Notes: a model not told the origin generated them from the sequence alone. 64,000 nt of DNA from Diphasiastrum complanatum (GCA_029204225.1 CM055102.1:10489456-10553455); one strand, 5' to 3'; counted from the first letter of the stretch, positions 11,330 through 22,762 are shown. A program made the numbers and translations.

Positions 11330-12432
11330 GCTTGAGGATCCATGAATTAGCCCAGCTGTGAATACCTCTCTCTATCCCTCCGACTGTGATTGATCAAATA
11401 AGATACAAATCAATTTCCTGCAGTTAACTTTCGCTTTCTCATTCCATCCTGCTCCAGGCGAGTGAGAAACACCCGTACTGCTTCCTGTCTGAGTCTCCAT
11501 GAAGCATCCAGCCAATTCCCTTCTCTTTTCAGGCACGTTCTTCCCTTCCGAGTTCCGAGTCCCGACTTCCGATCGTCCCCAAGGGCCAGGCGTATGTAGC
11601 TCAATCCACCAAGCATTCTTGCTACGCGCTAGAATTTTGAGGGTTGATGATCTCTGAGACTTGGCAGATCCGAGACGGCCACCGGCGCTAGAACGGGGCA
11701 GTATCTGTAAAATGTGTATCGTATTACGAGCGCGTCTCGATGCGCAGCTATTTTATTGCGGACACGCACACGTGCTTTTGACCTTCCCACTTTTCTACTT
11801 TTGGCCTTTCGGGCTTTGGCCTTTAGGACACTGGTCAGGGATGTTCACCCTTAACCACGGACCCACTTTCAACTTCAATCCTTTATTCCTTTGGCCTTTA
11901 GGATTTGTCGTCGTCGGCCACATCGCTCAAAAGTTTGTGGGCGTGTGTCCAATAAAAACTCTGCGCTGCTAAGGAACGGTACATTTTACGTCCACACTTG
12001 GATTCTAGCCAACATGTCATCTAGCCACTTGGAGACGTCTCGTGCTCGAGGCTTGGAACATGGCCTTATTTAACGGTGGCAAGCTTAAGATATTTAAGTG
12101 CATAACCCACAGGGCACAAGATCTCTTTAAGTGCATGTTGCCAGGAAAATGTTGGTCAAATTTTTTTGAATGCCCAGACATATGTACAATCACTTTTAAG
12201 AAATTTAAACTGCATTGGACAGTTGTGTGAAAAAAAAAAACCAAGTGACTCGGGTTCAAAACAATGTTTGTTGGGTATATAGGTGCCATGTTAATATCAA
12301 CAATGGTATCATAGAACAAATCTATTGATATATGATGTTGTAATACTAGGTTCTAGAATTGGATCTCTCGGTATCTTAATACTCATCTTAATACCCAGGC
12401 TTGGGAGGGTTTAGGAACTTTTGCCTTGTATC
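11330..12432. other. Intergenic region upstream of the ERF gene
   Basis: No gene is recognised. The open frames here (for example 11661-11972 and 12017-12319) are short and lack any family pattern. The region is moderately GC-rich near 11450-11760 and then AT-rich. It presumably holds distal ERF promoter sequence. Confidence 0.4.
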
Positions 12433-12600
12433 AATATGGTAGTGCAGTCCATCGCAACGTAGTGCTTGGGTGAAGTAGTTACTTTTGTAAGGAGCTTGCT
12501 CCGCTCTTGGCATTGCCCAGATGGCGTGGCCAGGCTGTATATAGTGTGTATAACCCACTAGTGGCGTAATTTTGTATCCATAAAAAAATATGGTAGTGCA
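12433..12600 (+). mobile_element. Short retroposon (SINE-like) with 14 bp target duplication
   Basis: AATATGGTAGTGCA occurs exactly at 12433-12446 and 12587-12600. Between them is a 140-base insert ending in TATCCATAAAAA. A long perfect duplication plus an A-rich 3' end is the mark of LINE-machinery retroposition. No clear pol III A and B boxes were seen, so it may be a 5'-truncated SINE or a LINE tail. Confidence 0.75.
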
Positions 12601-13579
12601 TTTTTAGTAGTTCAATATATCAAATTTAAGTATGTAAATATTTATGTGAGAGTCCCCCAAATGCATTGATGAGCAACAACAAATATGGGCATCTCCAAAT
12701 CAATTGCATGTTATATATATATTACACTCAAAAAAATACTTTTAACAATGAGACCAGCCCGATTTATACCACTCTACAGCTCATATAGCTTCTAAAATAT
12801 ATATTGGACCGGTACTAAATTTGCGAATTTTTTTTTTTGCAATAGACGGGACTTGGCTTGTATCAAAAAAATTCTATACCCAACCAACACTAGCTCAAAA
12901 AGACTCCACAAATTGTATAAAAAACAAGAACATTGTGGCATACCACAAAGGCCTTGCCATAATTGTGTTGTTTTGAGATTTGTAAATTTTTGACATTAGA
13001 AATGACCATTTAGTAAGAATGGATGAAAATTATTTAGTCAATTTATAACCTTACAGATAATCATAATTATTTTTCTATTGAAGTATTTATCATGTCACAA
13101 ACTTAGAATCGATAGTCACAAAATTATGCATAACTTTTAAAATAGTAGATTCACGATATTGCAATCGGTTTTCAAAAGGAAAGACAAATTTTATTATAAA
13201 ATATTTGTAGTATTATAGCTAATATAAAAATTTAAGAATTAATATTCATGGAAGTAGTAGTAAATTCACAATGTAATGATGCACATTCACAATTGCAGGA
13301 AAATGAATATCACAATTGATTGTGTATGAATTGATGAAAATAGTGATAAATTTAATTGTTCTAAATTTTACGATCAAATTCACAAAAATGGTCACAATTT
13401 GTGCAATTAAACACTCACAAATAACCACAAATACCATGATTGAGTACTCACTAATTTTATAATTCTATATGATTAATAAAATTCACATTCGATAGAAAAA
13501 AGGCCCAATTTCAGTATTTAAAAAATTTGCTATTTTCTATTTACAATTGTATTGTTAAAACAATGTCATAATCAAAGTA
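12601..13579. other. AT-rich non-coding region
   Basis: Very AT-rich sequence with short A and T runs and no open frame worth calling. No repeat ends or gene signals were recognised. Confidence 0.5.
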
Positions 13580-13815
13580 TTCAAAGTATCGTAATCAGTA
13601 TTCAATGTTTCATGATCAATATTCAGAGTTTCGCAATCAATATTATCACAATCAGGATTCAGAGTTTCATGATCAGTATTCAGATTTTCACGATCAGGAT
13701 TCAGAGTATCACGATCAATATTCAGAGTTTCACGATCAGTATTCACAATATTCACGTTTCAATATTCACAATATTCACGTTTCAGTATTCACGATATTCA
13801 CATTTCAATATTTAC
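13580..13815. repeat. 21 bp minisatellite
   Basis: Imperfect tandem units of the form TTCAGAGTTTCACGATCAGTA repeat about seven times, then shade into shorter TTCACAATATTCACGTTTCAA units. Because 21 is a multiple of three, several frames stay open on both strands. The predicted peptides (for example repeated EFHDQYS) are a by-product and were not called as genes. Confidence 0.85.
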
Positions 13816-14382
13816 ATCTCACTCCAACTCCTCATCCAACCTGCAAAAAGTTCTAACACCCTAGTTAAGTTAAAATAATAAGCATCAAATAAACACTTTT
13901 GTGAAAAAAAGAAAACAACCATCTACACAAATGTTATTTTCAAATAAAACACCGACAAGCCTAATTTGAATATGAAACAACGTCAATTGTTCTTGCATGG
14001 CATGTCGACACAACAAAGAATCTTCTCTAACATGCAGGCCTTTAAATGTTCAACGCATCATCTGCAACAACAACTACATGTTTCTGTCTACTGCAGGTTA
14101 TCCAACAAATTGGATATAGCTTCCAAAGAAGTCCTCAACAGACTAACATTATTAACGGCTGTCCAGAAATGGTTAAGAACGATTTTAAAAGGAGGATTCC
14201 AAACTTGTTTACACAGGGTTCAAAGCACAGGGCTACCTTCCTCTTCCTAGCAGGTTTGCTAACAGTATTGCAACCTTCACCAGCCTCTCTTTGCACTGAG
14301 CAGATGTCAACCTCTTCAAAACTCAGATTTTTCAAAGGTTTAAAACGAAATATCAATGAACCAAAAGTTCTCTTCTTACTAA
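13816..14382. other. Non-coding region before a Copia LTR
   Basis: No gene is recognised. The 5' boundary of the following LTR is unclear and could lie within this stretch. Confidence 0.4.
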
Positions 14383-15090
14383 ATAGTCAATGTTGTACAT
14401 ATAATTTAATTCAAGTTATAGTGGCTAAAAAGGCCAAAAACTAGTTTTCTAGATATATGACACATGGCATCAATCTATTGATTGCATGAGCCAAATAATT
14501 TGGTTAGGTGTCACATCCCATGTGTAGAGGATAGCTCACACGTGTGGAAAAAGCTGAAGTAGGCGAGTTTTTGCTTCTAGAAGATTTTCATGAAGATCTC
14601 CATATAGTAGGAAATTGGATAAAAAATGCTCAGAATAGAAAGTTTGATCCAAGTGTCAAATTTGCATGATGATGACAAAGCATCCTCACACGTGTGAGAT
14701 CTGATGCATGATCAGTACCTCGAGCTCCAAGAAGTGTATATATAGAGGCATATTTGGCCACAATCAATATGAAACATCAATCTTGATTTTGGAAGCAATT
14801 TTGTGTAATTCTCTCTATTTGTCTACATTTGTTTCGATTGTTTTGAGGTTCTATCATAGTGTACTTTGTTTTCAGGTTGGAGTTCGTACTCTGACAGATT
14901 TTCACACATGTGAAACCAGCAAGTACATTTACCTTCATTAATGATTGTTCTTGTTAGGTTTTTATGTCTAGAATTGTTCTACATTGATCTTAATCTTATG
15001 TAGATTGATAGATCAAGCAAATCTAACATCCAATCCCTCTTGAGGATCAGATTAGGATCCACTCTTGGTCCATTTTGTACTTTTTCCACA
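14383..15090 (+). repeat. 5' LTR of Copia element (left boundary uncertain)
   Basis: The right end is fixed: the sequence ends ...TTTTTCCACA and a primer-binding site follows immediately. The left end is set where similarity to the LTRs of the non-autonomous Copia element (38593-39442, 43256-44105) begins. Shared features include CTAGTTTTCTAG and several TCACACGTGTG-type palindromes. No matching 3' LTR is present. Confidence 0.7.
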
Positions 15091-15103
15091 TGGTATCAGA
15101 GCC
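15091..15103 (+). other. Primer-binding site (initiator tRNA-Met) of Copia element
   Basis: TGGTATCAGAGCC directly follows the LTR's terminal CA. It is complementary to the 3' end of plant initiator tRNA-Met, the usual primer for Copia reverse transcription. Confidence 0.9.
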
Positions 15104-15681
15104 AAGTACAAGAGGTTTTATTGAAATTAATAGGGTTGATCCAAATCAAAGCCAAAACTAGCAAGTTTTAGGAAACTAGCTAATTTTTGTGTAGCGAGTT
15201 GGAACTGATAGGTATCCTCAAAATTTTTGGACCAGAACTTGTTGTGGGCTGTAGGAACACTTTTCACAAGTGTGAGGCCGTACAGCTCTGGTTTTATTCA
15301 AAAAATTGTACAATTTGACTCACACACCCAATTTAAGAGATTTTTAGTGCAAAATCAAGCATTTTCAATAGAGATTCTAATCCCTTGATTAGTTCTTGGA
15401 TTAGATCAGCCAAAAAATTAAAATTGAAGCTTGAATTTGGAGCATTAAATGATTTTCTCTTATTTTTTGAGTGCGTTTTGAAGTTGAAGAGAAATATCGC
15501 TAAAAATCATAGATTTAGAAGTGATTTTGCAAGTTTGAGACTAGAATCTAAATTTCCATCATTCTAGATTGGTTCATGAGTGATAAGATTGTGTCTATAA
15601 GCTTTGTAATTGCTAGAAGACTATAGGTTCAGATCTCTTAGAGAAACCATAAGAGTTTCTAGTGCTTTTTCACATTCAAAA

Positions 15682-17630
15682 ATGGCATCAATGGGTGGTT
15701 TTTTGCTTGAAGCTAGTGAAAGGCTTACATCCACTAATTATGCTACTTGGATAGTTCGAATGGAGTCTTTGCTTGTACTTCATGATATTTATGACATAGT
15801 ACTTGAGGTGGAAGTAGAACCTCAAGGAGGAGCTGAGTTAGTAAAGTACAAAAAGAGATGTAGAGTTGCATTACATTGCATAAAAATGAATTTAAGTAAT
15901 GAACTTTTGAAAGAAATCTCATCCAAAGAGGCATGGGATTCTTTAAAAGCAATCTATGGATCCAAGAATACTTCAAGGATACTCATTCTTAGGAATCAAA
16001 TCCTTCAAAGCATGAAAGAAAGTAGTGAAAATGCCCAAAATCATGTCTTTAGGATCAAATCTTCGAATAAGGAGTTGTCTTCTATAGATGATAAAATCAA
16101 AGATGATGAATTAGTTCAAATCATTTTGAAAGGATTAGAAGATGTTTATTCCAATCTTGTTCAAACCTTTGCTATTCAAGATTCACTTCCTAGTATTGAA
16201 AAACTTCAAAGCGTGCTTGTAAGTGAGGAGAGTAGAATGCTTCATATCAAAAGTAGGATGAGTTCCTTATCTTTGAATGATGGTGATGAAAATGCTAACT
16301 TTTTCTTGAAAGGCAAGAAGAGAAAGTTTCCATCCAAGAAGACTCAAGACATGGAGATGGAGAGCAAAGATGGAGCATCAAGTTCCAAAGGCAAGAGCAA
16401 GAAGGACAAGAAGAAGCTAAAGTGTTTCTTTCGTGGAAAAAAGAGACATTTTGCATCCGAGTGCTACAAGAAAAAGAATGCCCAAGAGAAGGACAATCAA
16501 GGCAATCTTGTGCTTAAGGAGGAGGAGGAAGAAGGCAATCTATCTTTGATGGTATCCTCACCACAAACATCTAATCAAGACACTTGGTGGATTGATAGTG
16601 GGGCAAGCTCTCACATGACTCACCAAAAAGACTATTTTTCTAATCTACTTTCTTACAATAGTTCTAAGAGATTTATCTTCATTGCAAGTGATCAAGAATG
16701 TGAGATTGTAGGTGTTGGATCCATTCCTTTATGTCTAGGATCATCTAAAAAAAAAAGATCTAGACAATGTTCTTTATGTACCTTCAATTACAAAGAACTT
16801 GTTGAGTGTAGGACAACTTATGGATAGTGGATTAGATGTACATTTCAAGCATGGAGCATGTTCTATCTTGAAAGATGAAAAATGTATTGCTAGTGGTTTC
16901 AAGCAAGGGAGGTTATTGAAATTGGATGCTACTGTGATGGTTGGAAGTGTGAACATGGCAAGGGAGGAGCTCACTCAGGTGGAATTATGGCACAAAAGGT
17001 TAGGCCATCCTAACTACAAAGCTATGGAGACCATGGTGACAAAGGAGCTAGCGAGTGGACTTCCCAAAACCATATCCAAGTGTGGCAAGCTTTGTGAAGC
17101 TTGTGGACTCTCCAAATCTCATGAGATACCTTTCAAGAGATCTTTGACAAGATCTAACTCTCCTCTTGACCTTATACACTCGGATGTTCATTCATTTTCA
17201 CATGAATCAAATGGTGGAGCTCTTATGTATGTCACTTTTATTGATAATAGATCAAGATACTCTTGGGTTTATCTCTTGTCTAAGAAAAGTGAAGTTTTTG
17301 AGTCCTTTGTAAAGTTCAAAACTCTTGTGGAAAAGCAACTTAATACTAGCTTGAAAGTATTAAGAAGTGATAATGGAAAGGAGTACATCTCCAATAGGAT
17401 GAAAGAGTTTTGTGAAACTAATGGCATAAGGAGAGAGTTTACTTGCACATATACTCCACAACAAAATGGAGTAGCTGAGAGAAAGAATAGGACACTATGT
17501 GAGTGTGCTAAAGCTTTGAGATTAGATGCATCCCTTCCTATTTCATTTTGGGGAGAAGCTATTTTATGTGCAAACTTTCTATGTAATAGAATGACTAATA
17601 GTGCCATTAAAGCTATATATTTTGACTCCC
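15682..17630 (+). pseudogene. Copia gag-protease-integrase, frameshifted and truncated
   Basis: This is the structural and enzymatic polyprotein of a Copia retrotransposon. Met 15682 (MASMGGFLLEAS) starts a gag of the UBN2 type. A CCHC knuckle follows near 16420 with its second Cys replaced by Arg (CFFRGKKRHFASEC). The aspartic protease site WWIDSGASSHM is near 16590. A frameshift falls in an A run at about 16748-16757, and the frame resumes as LLSVGQLMDSG. The integrase zinc-binding part (WHKRLGH ... CEACG) and catalytic residues (HSDVH, RSDNGKEY, NGVAERKNR) are all present. Similarity stops near 17615 at CNRMTNSAIK, before reverse transcriptase. With RT and RNase H missing it cannot copy itself. 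Confidence 0.88.
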
Positions 17631-18658
17631 GAGGCTTGAAGTAGATCAATCCACATCAGTCTCCTTCCATGTGACTGTCGTTGCTCAAAGTAGATCCTAC
17701 CCCTTCTGGTCTTGAGTGTATGTATGGTCCCACACTCGGCCGTGCTACGTCCATATTGCTTGTTCTCATCTCATATACCCTTTATTTTTACTTTTATAAG
17801 CTTATTGAGCATAATTTCTCATTTCTCATGAGGAGCACATTTTATGTCTTAATTTAACTTTTTTATATCATGCATCACACATGTAATTTCTCATCAAAAA
17901 AGTTGTGGATCGAATAGAAGGACCTCATAACATACCATGCACATTCTCACAATTGATGACTTTGAAACACTTTACCCAAATAATTTGGCATATCTAATAT
18001 CAGAATCCAGATATATTCTCAAGAGCAATGACCACGAAACACACTGCAGTTCACTCAAATGCTTCCTCCTCATCATTATTCACGAACGTCACTCGGTTCC
18101 GTGCTTTTTTGGATTCGCTTTCTAGGCTTCTAGAATCTTTCCCGACACGGAATGTTTAGCCCCTGCCCACTAGGATGGTCGCCACGAGTCCAGGAGATTT
18201 GATTGTTGATCTTCGAGACGTGGCAAGATCTGAATGTTTTTGTAGATGTCAGATCGAGGGGCCGTCCAGCACTCAGAATAGAAGCGTCTGATTAAGGTAC
18301 GGGGATGCTGTCGGTAGGCGGCATTATAAGTGGGACTGGCACTGGGCAATGGGTATTTCGCAATGGGGAACCCACCTATCGGCAACAGGGATCCTCCTGT
18401 CACCCCTCCGCGTGGAGCCCAAGGTTTTCTAGCTACTCTGTGCTACTTTGCTTTATTTGCTTTGCTTTATTTGCAGTTCCTTTTTTTGTGTAAAGAGATG
18501 AAACAAAAAGGCTTCGGACAGAATTGTAGTTGTTAATGATTGTTGATAGGGATAAGGCAAGCTACGACAGTTGCTTGACCACAGGTGCTTGACCACAGGC
18601 TGTTCTCATTAGATGTCAGTGCTGCTCCATTACTTTCCTATTAAAATTAGCCAAAGCA
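17631..18658. other. Unassigned region between Copia fragment and ERF duplicate
   Basis: No gene is recognised in about 1 kb. A GCTTGACCACAGG sequence is repeated in tandem near 18575-18600. The short open frames (such as 18170-18403) show no family pattern. Confidence 0.4.
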
Positions 18659-19336
18659 CAATTGGAAGATGCTTTTGAGCCTTGCCAGAATCGGAGCTGA
18701 AAGAAGAAGGTTGAGGTGAGTATCTAATTCCACTTTTATTTTGCTCTGCATTGTTGCGTTTGCTCCTCTTTGCGTTCCACTTTACTGGCAGAACAGAACG
18801 ACCAAAACTATTACCTTGGGGCACACCTGTGGCAACCTGGTCTGAGAAGCATTCTTGCAGGAGATCTACAACTTCTGAGGAGCTCGAGATTACTCCTTCC
18901 TCCCCTAATCTTTTGCTCTTCCCTTGAGTTGAATTAACGGGAAGTGATTGCTGGATGTACGGATTCACGTTGCCTGTATCAATGCCTTGTGCTTCCAACG
19001 TGATCCCACCTTGAACAACATGCGAGAGAGCAGAAACCATATGCAATCTTTCTGCATTCAGGTCTAAATTCCTGGGAATCACAGAAGGAAGTTGATTGTC
19101 GAAGTAGGGTAGTTTCTGGAAGTTGTTCCAATCCTCAGAGCTCTGTCCCAGCTTATCAGTCATCCACTCAAAGCTACTGTTTCCTGTGCTGCTGAGATTC
19201 CCGGGAGAATTGTCGCATTTTTTGTGCTTTGAACCAATTTCCCCATTGAAACTTTACCTGAAGCTCTCACCCACATGGGCTTTGACGATGCAAGCTTCCA
19301 GCGACAGAAAACTGCTTCGAATTCAATTTTCCAGGC
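18659..19336 (-). pseudogene. Truncated duplicate of the ERF gene, AP2 domain missing
   Basis: This piece matches about 10391-11090, the 5' half and leader of the ERF gene at 9340-10983. Shared segments include [53 protein letters not shown] and [10 protein letters not shown]. Similarity ends abruptly after KAQKHLPI, about 50 residues before the AP2 domain would start, and the sequence beyond 18659 is unrelated. The Met16 start of the parent is lost here (the ATG position reads GTA), and a shift upstream of MTDKLGQ breaks the frame. Without the AP2 domain it cannot bind DNA. It is best read as a partial segmental duplication decaying as a pseudogene, though a short peptide is possible. Confidence 0.88.
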
Positions 19337-19430
19337 TAAAATAAAACCTTAAAACTTGAAATTTATAACTAAAAGTAAATCGTTTTAAACCATTAAAAAC
19401 TCACAAATTTAAATGAAGTGTAAAAAGCAA
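19337..19430. repeat. Copy of an AT-rich piece also found at 9025-9098
   Basis: AAATAAAACCTTAAAAC, then TTTAAATGAAGTGTAAAAAG with similar spacing, occur both here and at 9025-9098. One copy lies 3' of the ERF gene and the other lies at the 5' edge of its truncated duplicate. It may be part of the original duplication unit or an independent short repeat. Confidence 0.6.
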
Positions 19431-19439
19431 ATTAAAACA

Positions 19440-19787
19440 ATTGTGTTGTTGGTAGAGGATATGTTTCCTTGTGGATGGAGAAAGGCAGAATGACAATCTT
19501 GAAAGATGTTTTGCACGTACCTTGTATTGGCAAAGATTCCGGTGTCGGTGAGAATGATTGCAAATTATGGACCCGAAATTTTGTTTATCAACAACGGATA
19601 TGTGATCGGATCAAAAGGTGAAGCATTGGTTGTTGGAGCAAGGGTCGGAGGACTATACCAACTACAAGAAAAGATCATTCAAAAGGAGTCTACATATATA
19701 GTTTGCACTAAATCTGAAATGAATGAGTTTTGGCACAAGTGGATGTGCCATCGAAATTCGATGGCTGCATTCGTTAAAACATCCTGA
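19440..19787 (+). pseudogene. Copia pre-integrase fragment, plus strand
   Basis: Translation gives a KDVLHVPCI segment, then GGLYQLQEK and FWHKWMCHRNSMAAFVKTS, the protease-to-integrase region (gag_pre-integrase) of a Copia polyprotein. It ends at 19787, exactly where a minus-strand Copia element begins, so the two are joined head to head by a rearrangement. Confidence 0.8.
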
Positions 19788-19799
19788 CCAAACCTTACT

Positions 19800-21722
19800 G
19801 GTGGTTTTCGTTGTTTGTTAGATCTTCTCATAGGTGGTTTTGAGTTCGATTCTACAGTTTTGAGTTCGACCTTTTCTGCTGGAATTCGACCTGGTGATTC
19901 GAGTCTGTCAGGCACTCGATCTTGAACTCCCTCTGAATCTGGTAATTCTCATTCATCTTCTGCTTGTTTTACTTCTATCGTCATTGGTAGCTCATAATGA
20001 TTTTTGAGAATTTCATAGCCGACTAAATCACTGTCTGCTATGTATTTTGACTCATCAAATTTAACATCTCGAACAACTTTTATTCTGCCAGTTTCGGGTA
20101 TGTAGACTCGATAATATGACAAATGTAACTCGAATTCTACCAGAAAACCTTGTTCTGTCTTTTCTTTGAGTTTCTTCCTCAATTTGTCTGGTATGTGAAT
20201 GCAAAATGCACATCTGAATGTTCGAACATGTGCAAGATTTGGCTTCGACTTCCACCATATCTCATGAGGAGTTTTATTCGGTATTCGAGATTTCAGAATT
20301 AGATTATGAAGATAATTCGATGTAGCCATTACTTCTGCCCACAACTATTTTGGTGCTTTCGCATGAGCCATCATACACCTTGCAGCTTCCATAAGTGTAT
20401 GATTTCTTCGTTCAGCTATTCCATTGTGCTGAGGTGTGTAAGATGCAGTCTTCGTATGCATAGTACCTCGATCAGTACAGTAAGCCTTGAATTCATTGGA
20501 AATGTACTCACCTCCACGATCTGTGCGAATTTGCTTCAACTTATTGTCTGTCTGCTTCTCAGCCCAATTCGTATACTCAACGAATTTTTCGAAGCCATAG
20601 TACACCAGTTCCATCAGCCACGTGCTTAGAACCGTCTCCAAGTATAATGAATCTCGAATGATTCGTCTTCTTGTACTTAGATAAAATTTGTTTCGTGGAA
20701 ACAAAATGTCATTGTTGAACTACATAGATCAGCACTAACATAAGCTGTTGAATTTCTTGTTGTCTTGTCTTTTGCTGCTCTGGAGCATTCTACTTTGTCT
20801 TCGACATAGTTTGAATATGAAGGATCACTTCGATTTTGTTCATTTTTGTTTCTGGGATGCTGATAATAGTCTACTGCTGCATGACCTCGTTCATGACAAT
20901 GAATGCCTTCAAACTTTGTATTTAACCAACACTTATCTTCTGTGTGACCTGATCTTTTGCATCTGTTGCAAATCTTCCTATCACCAGAATTCTTCTGTTG
21001 TTTTCCATATTGTTGATCATTTGTCTTGGACTCATTCCTTTTAGACGACTCCCTCTTAAACTTAGACTTCTTTGAAAATTTATTTTTCTGAGTAAATAGA
21101 GCATTTTTGGAATCACCATTATCGTCATAGCGTTCACGAGCTTCTACTTCCTCTTTGAATCCATCTATTGCCTTTTGAACTGTCATTGTCGCATCTTTCG
21201 CCAAAAAAGTTCGAGTTGTGTGAAATGACCTGGGTAGGGCTCAAAGAAAATAGCTAAGTTGTTTTTCCTTTGAAATTGCATTTTTTGTGCCGGAATAAAC
21301 AAATCTTTTATCTTTCGTACGAATGTGGTCAAGTCTTTGTCGTCCCACTCTAGGTAAGTTAATTGGTCTTCCAAGAACCTGATCTAATTACGAGATCGAG
21401 TCTCATTCTTGGTTTGCAATTCTTCCCATAAATCTTTTGTGTTCGAAATTGATGTAAGATCTAGCAATGTAAGATCTAGCATTATATTGTCATGCACTAA
21501 AGACGCAATAATTGCTATAGCTTTGTCATTTCGCAAACTCCATTCTTGAAGTTCTTTGCCAGGAGTAGCTATTGACTTCTCCTCAATTGGTTCTACCCAT
21601 TGCCAAAGACCTTCGCCCTTCAATATGAGTGAAGTTTTTAACTTCCAAATCAAATAGTTTGAATCATCTGTGTCCAAGATCGTACTGATCTTAGACTAAA
21701 TATTGCTAATCGACGACATCTT
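19800..21722 (-). pseudogene. Copia gag to integrase, minus strand, broken
   Basis: Reading leftward: a gag beginning near 21722 with an early in-frame stop, then NYLIWKLKTSLILKGEGLW; a CCHC knuckle (CNRCKRSGHTEDKCW) near 20950; then integrase core residues (IRTDRGGEY near 20510, TPQHNGIAERRN near 20430) and the C-terminal part (NKTPHEIWW). It ends in a KQRKPPVRF linker near 19810. Between gag and integrase the protease and the first integrase Asp are missing, so there is an internal deletion near 20700. RT is absent. Several frame breaks separate the blocks. The primer-binding site and LTR lie to its right. Confidence 0.85.
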
Positions 21723-21782
21723 CTATCCTTCTGAATAAACTCCAAATAACGGCTTGCTGATGGATGTGTAAAGAATGCTTAG

Positions 21783-21882
21783 AGGGGTTCGAAGATACCA
21801 CTGTATCGACTCTGATATCACTGTATCAATTTCAGATGAGCTCTGATACCACTGTATCAGCTCCAATATTCTCTGATACCAT
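21783..21882 (-). repeat. Primer-binding site with extra PBS-like copies
   Basis: Read on the minus strand, TGGTATCAGAG directly follows the LTR end. Two further close copies (TGGTATCAGAGC, TGATATCAGAGT) and a partial one (TGGTATC) follow within 100 bases, each preceded by GATACAG. Only the first is in the proper place for tRNA-Met priming. Confidence 0.8.
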
Positions 21883-22762
21883 TGTAGGAAAAATAGTAAT
21901 TATTCTTCCACAGAGAACACGATGAAAGTTTGAATAAATCAAACTAATATTAATGTCTTCAATCAGGTCTGTTTCTAATCTATGTACTAATAGAACAGTT
22001 TTTGCCTTGATTGAATAAGCGTGCGGAATTAAGATGCGGAATTAAGAGACAACTTAAGACAATTTTAGACAAACAAAAACTATTGATCAAAAACAAATTT
22101 ATAATTTTGAATCTGAATCAGTATACACCTCTTGTTGTCTTATCTCGTTGTTGTGTCTCTGATTGAGGGAGTTTGAGAGTCTCTTGAGTTTGTTACAACT
22201 AGTGGGCACATGTATTTATATTGCTACAGGACAGGTCTTTTGGCCTTTTATTTACAAGTCTTTTGGCCTTTTAATTATGTAATAGTAGATCTAACCATTT
22301 ACGACAATTGATATTCAAATAAACGCTTTGTTTTCAGGGGCGAATAATTTCTGTTCGCGAATTGTTTGCGACAGTCCATCTCTTTGTCTAGGCTTCGTGT
22401 TTCACGAATTGTTCGCGACACTGTCTCTTCGCAACATTTTTGTGTTTCGCAAATTGTTCGCGACAGTAGACAGATTTGAGCTTGAAGAAGAATCCAAAGA
22501 TTTCTAGAATTATTTTGTGACATCAAAAGTTTGAACAAGAAACAAAATATTTCGCGACAAGGTACTATTCACAAATCTTTCGAGCTTCAACAAGAAACTG
22601 TTTCGCGAATCTTTCGAGTTTCAAGCAAGATACATTTCGCGAATCTTTCGAGGTTGATCACAAATAAAAAAAATTTAAGTTCCAGTTGGTTTCTCATCCT
22701 TTGTCAAGTAAACTGTGCACTTTGTTAGTAGAATCGAGATCTGTCTGATCAGATCTTCTACA
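21883..22762 (-). repeat. Copia LTR (minus orientation), 880 bp
   Basis: The ends are TG and CA: on the minus strand it starts TGTAGAAGATCTGATC and ends TTTTTCCTACA. It is preceded by a purine-rich tract and followed by a primer-binding site. It therefore serves as a 3' LTR for the RNase H block on its right and a 5' LTR for the gag block on its left. Many GCGAA/TTCGC motifs occur in its 22330-22650 half. Confidence 0.88.

Noticed and set aside
12225-12260. GGTTCAAAAC as a tRNA or SINE B box
   Set aside because: Only a partial match to GGTTCGANNCC, with no A box at the right distance.
11410-12319. Short ORFs upstream of the ERF gene on both strands
   Set aside because: No start context, domain or conservation; most likely chance frames in promoter and leader sequence.
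12290-12320. ATGGTATCATAGA as a Copia primer-binding site
   Set aside because: Resembles TGGTATCAGAG, but no LTR-like sequence precedes it and no gag follows.
13552-13878. Repetitive peptides on both strands
   Set aside because: Explained by the 21 bp minisatellite, whose unit length keeps several frames open.
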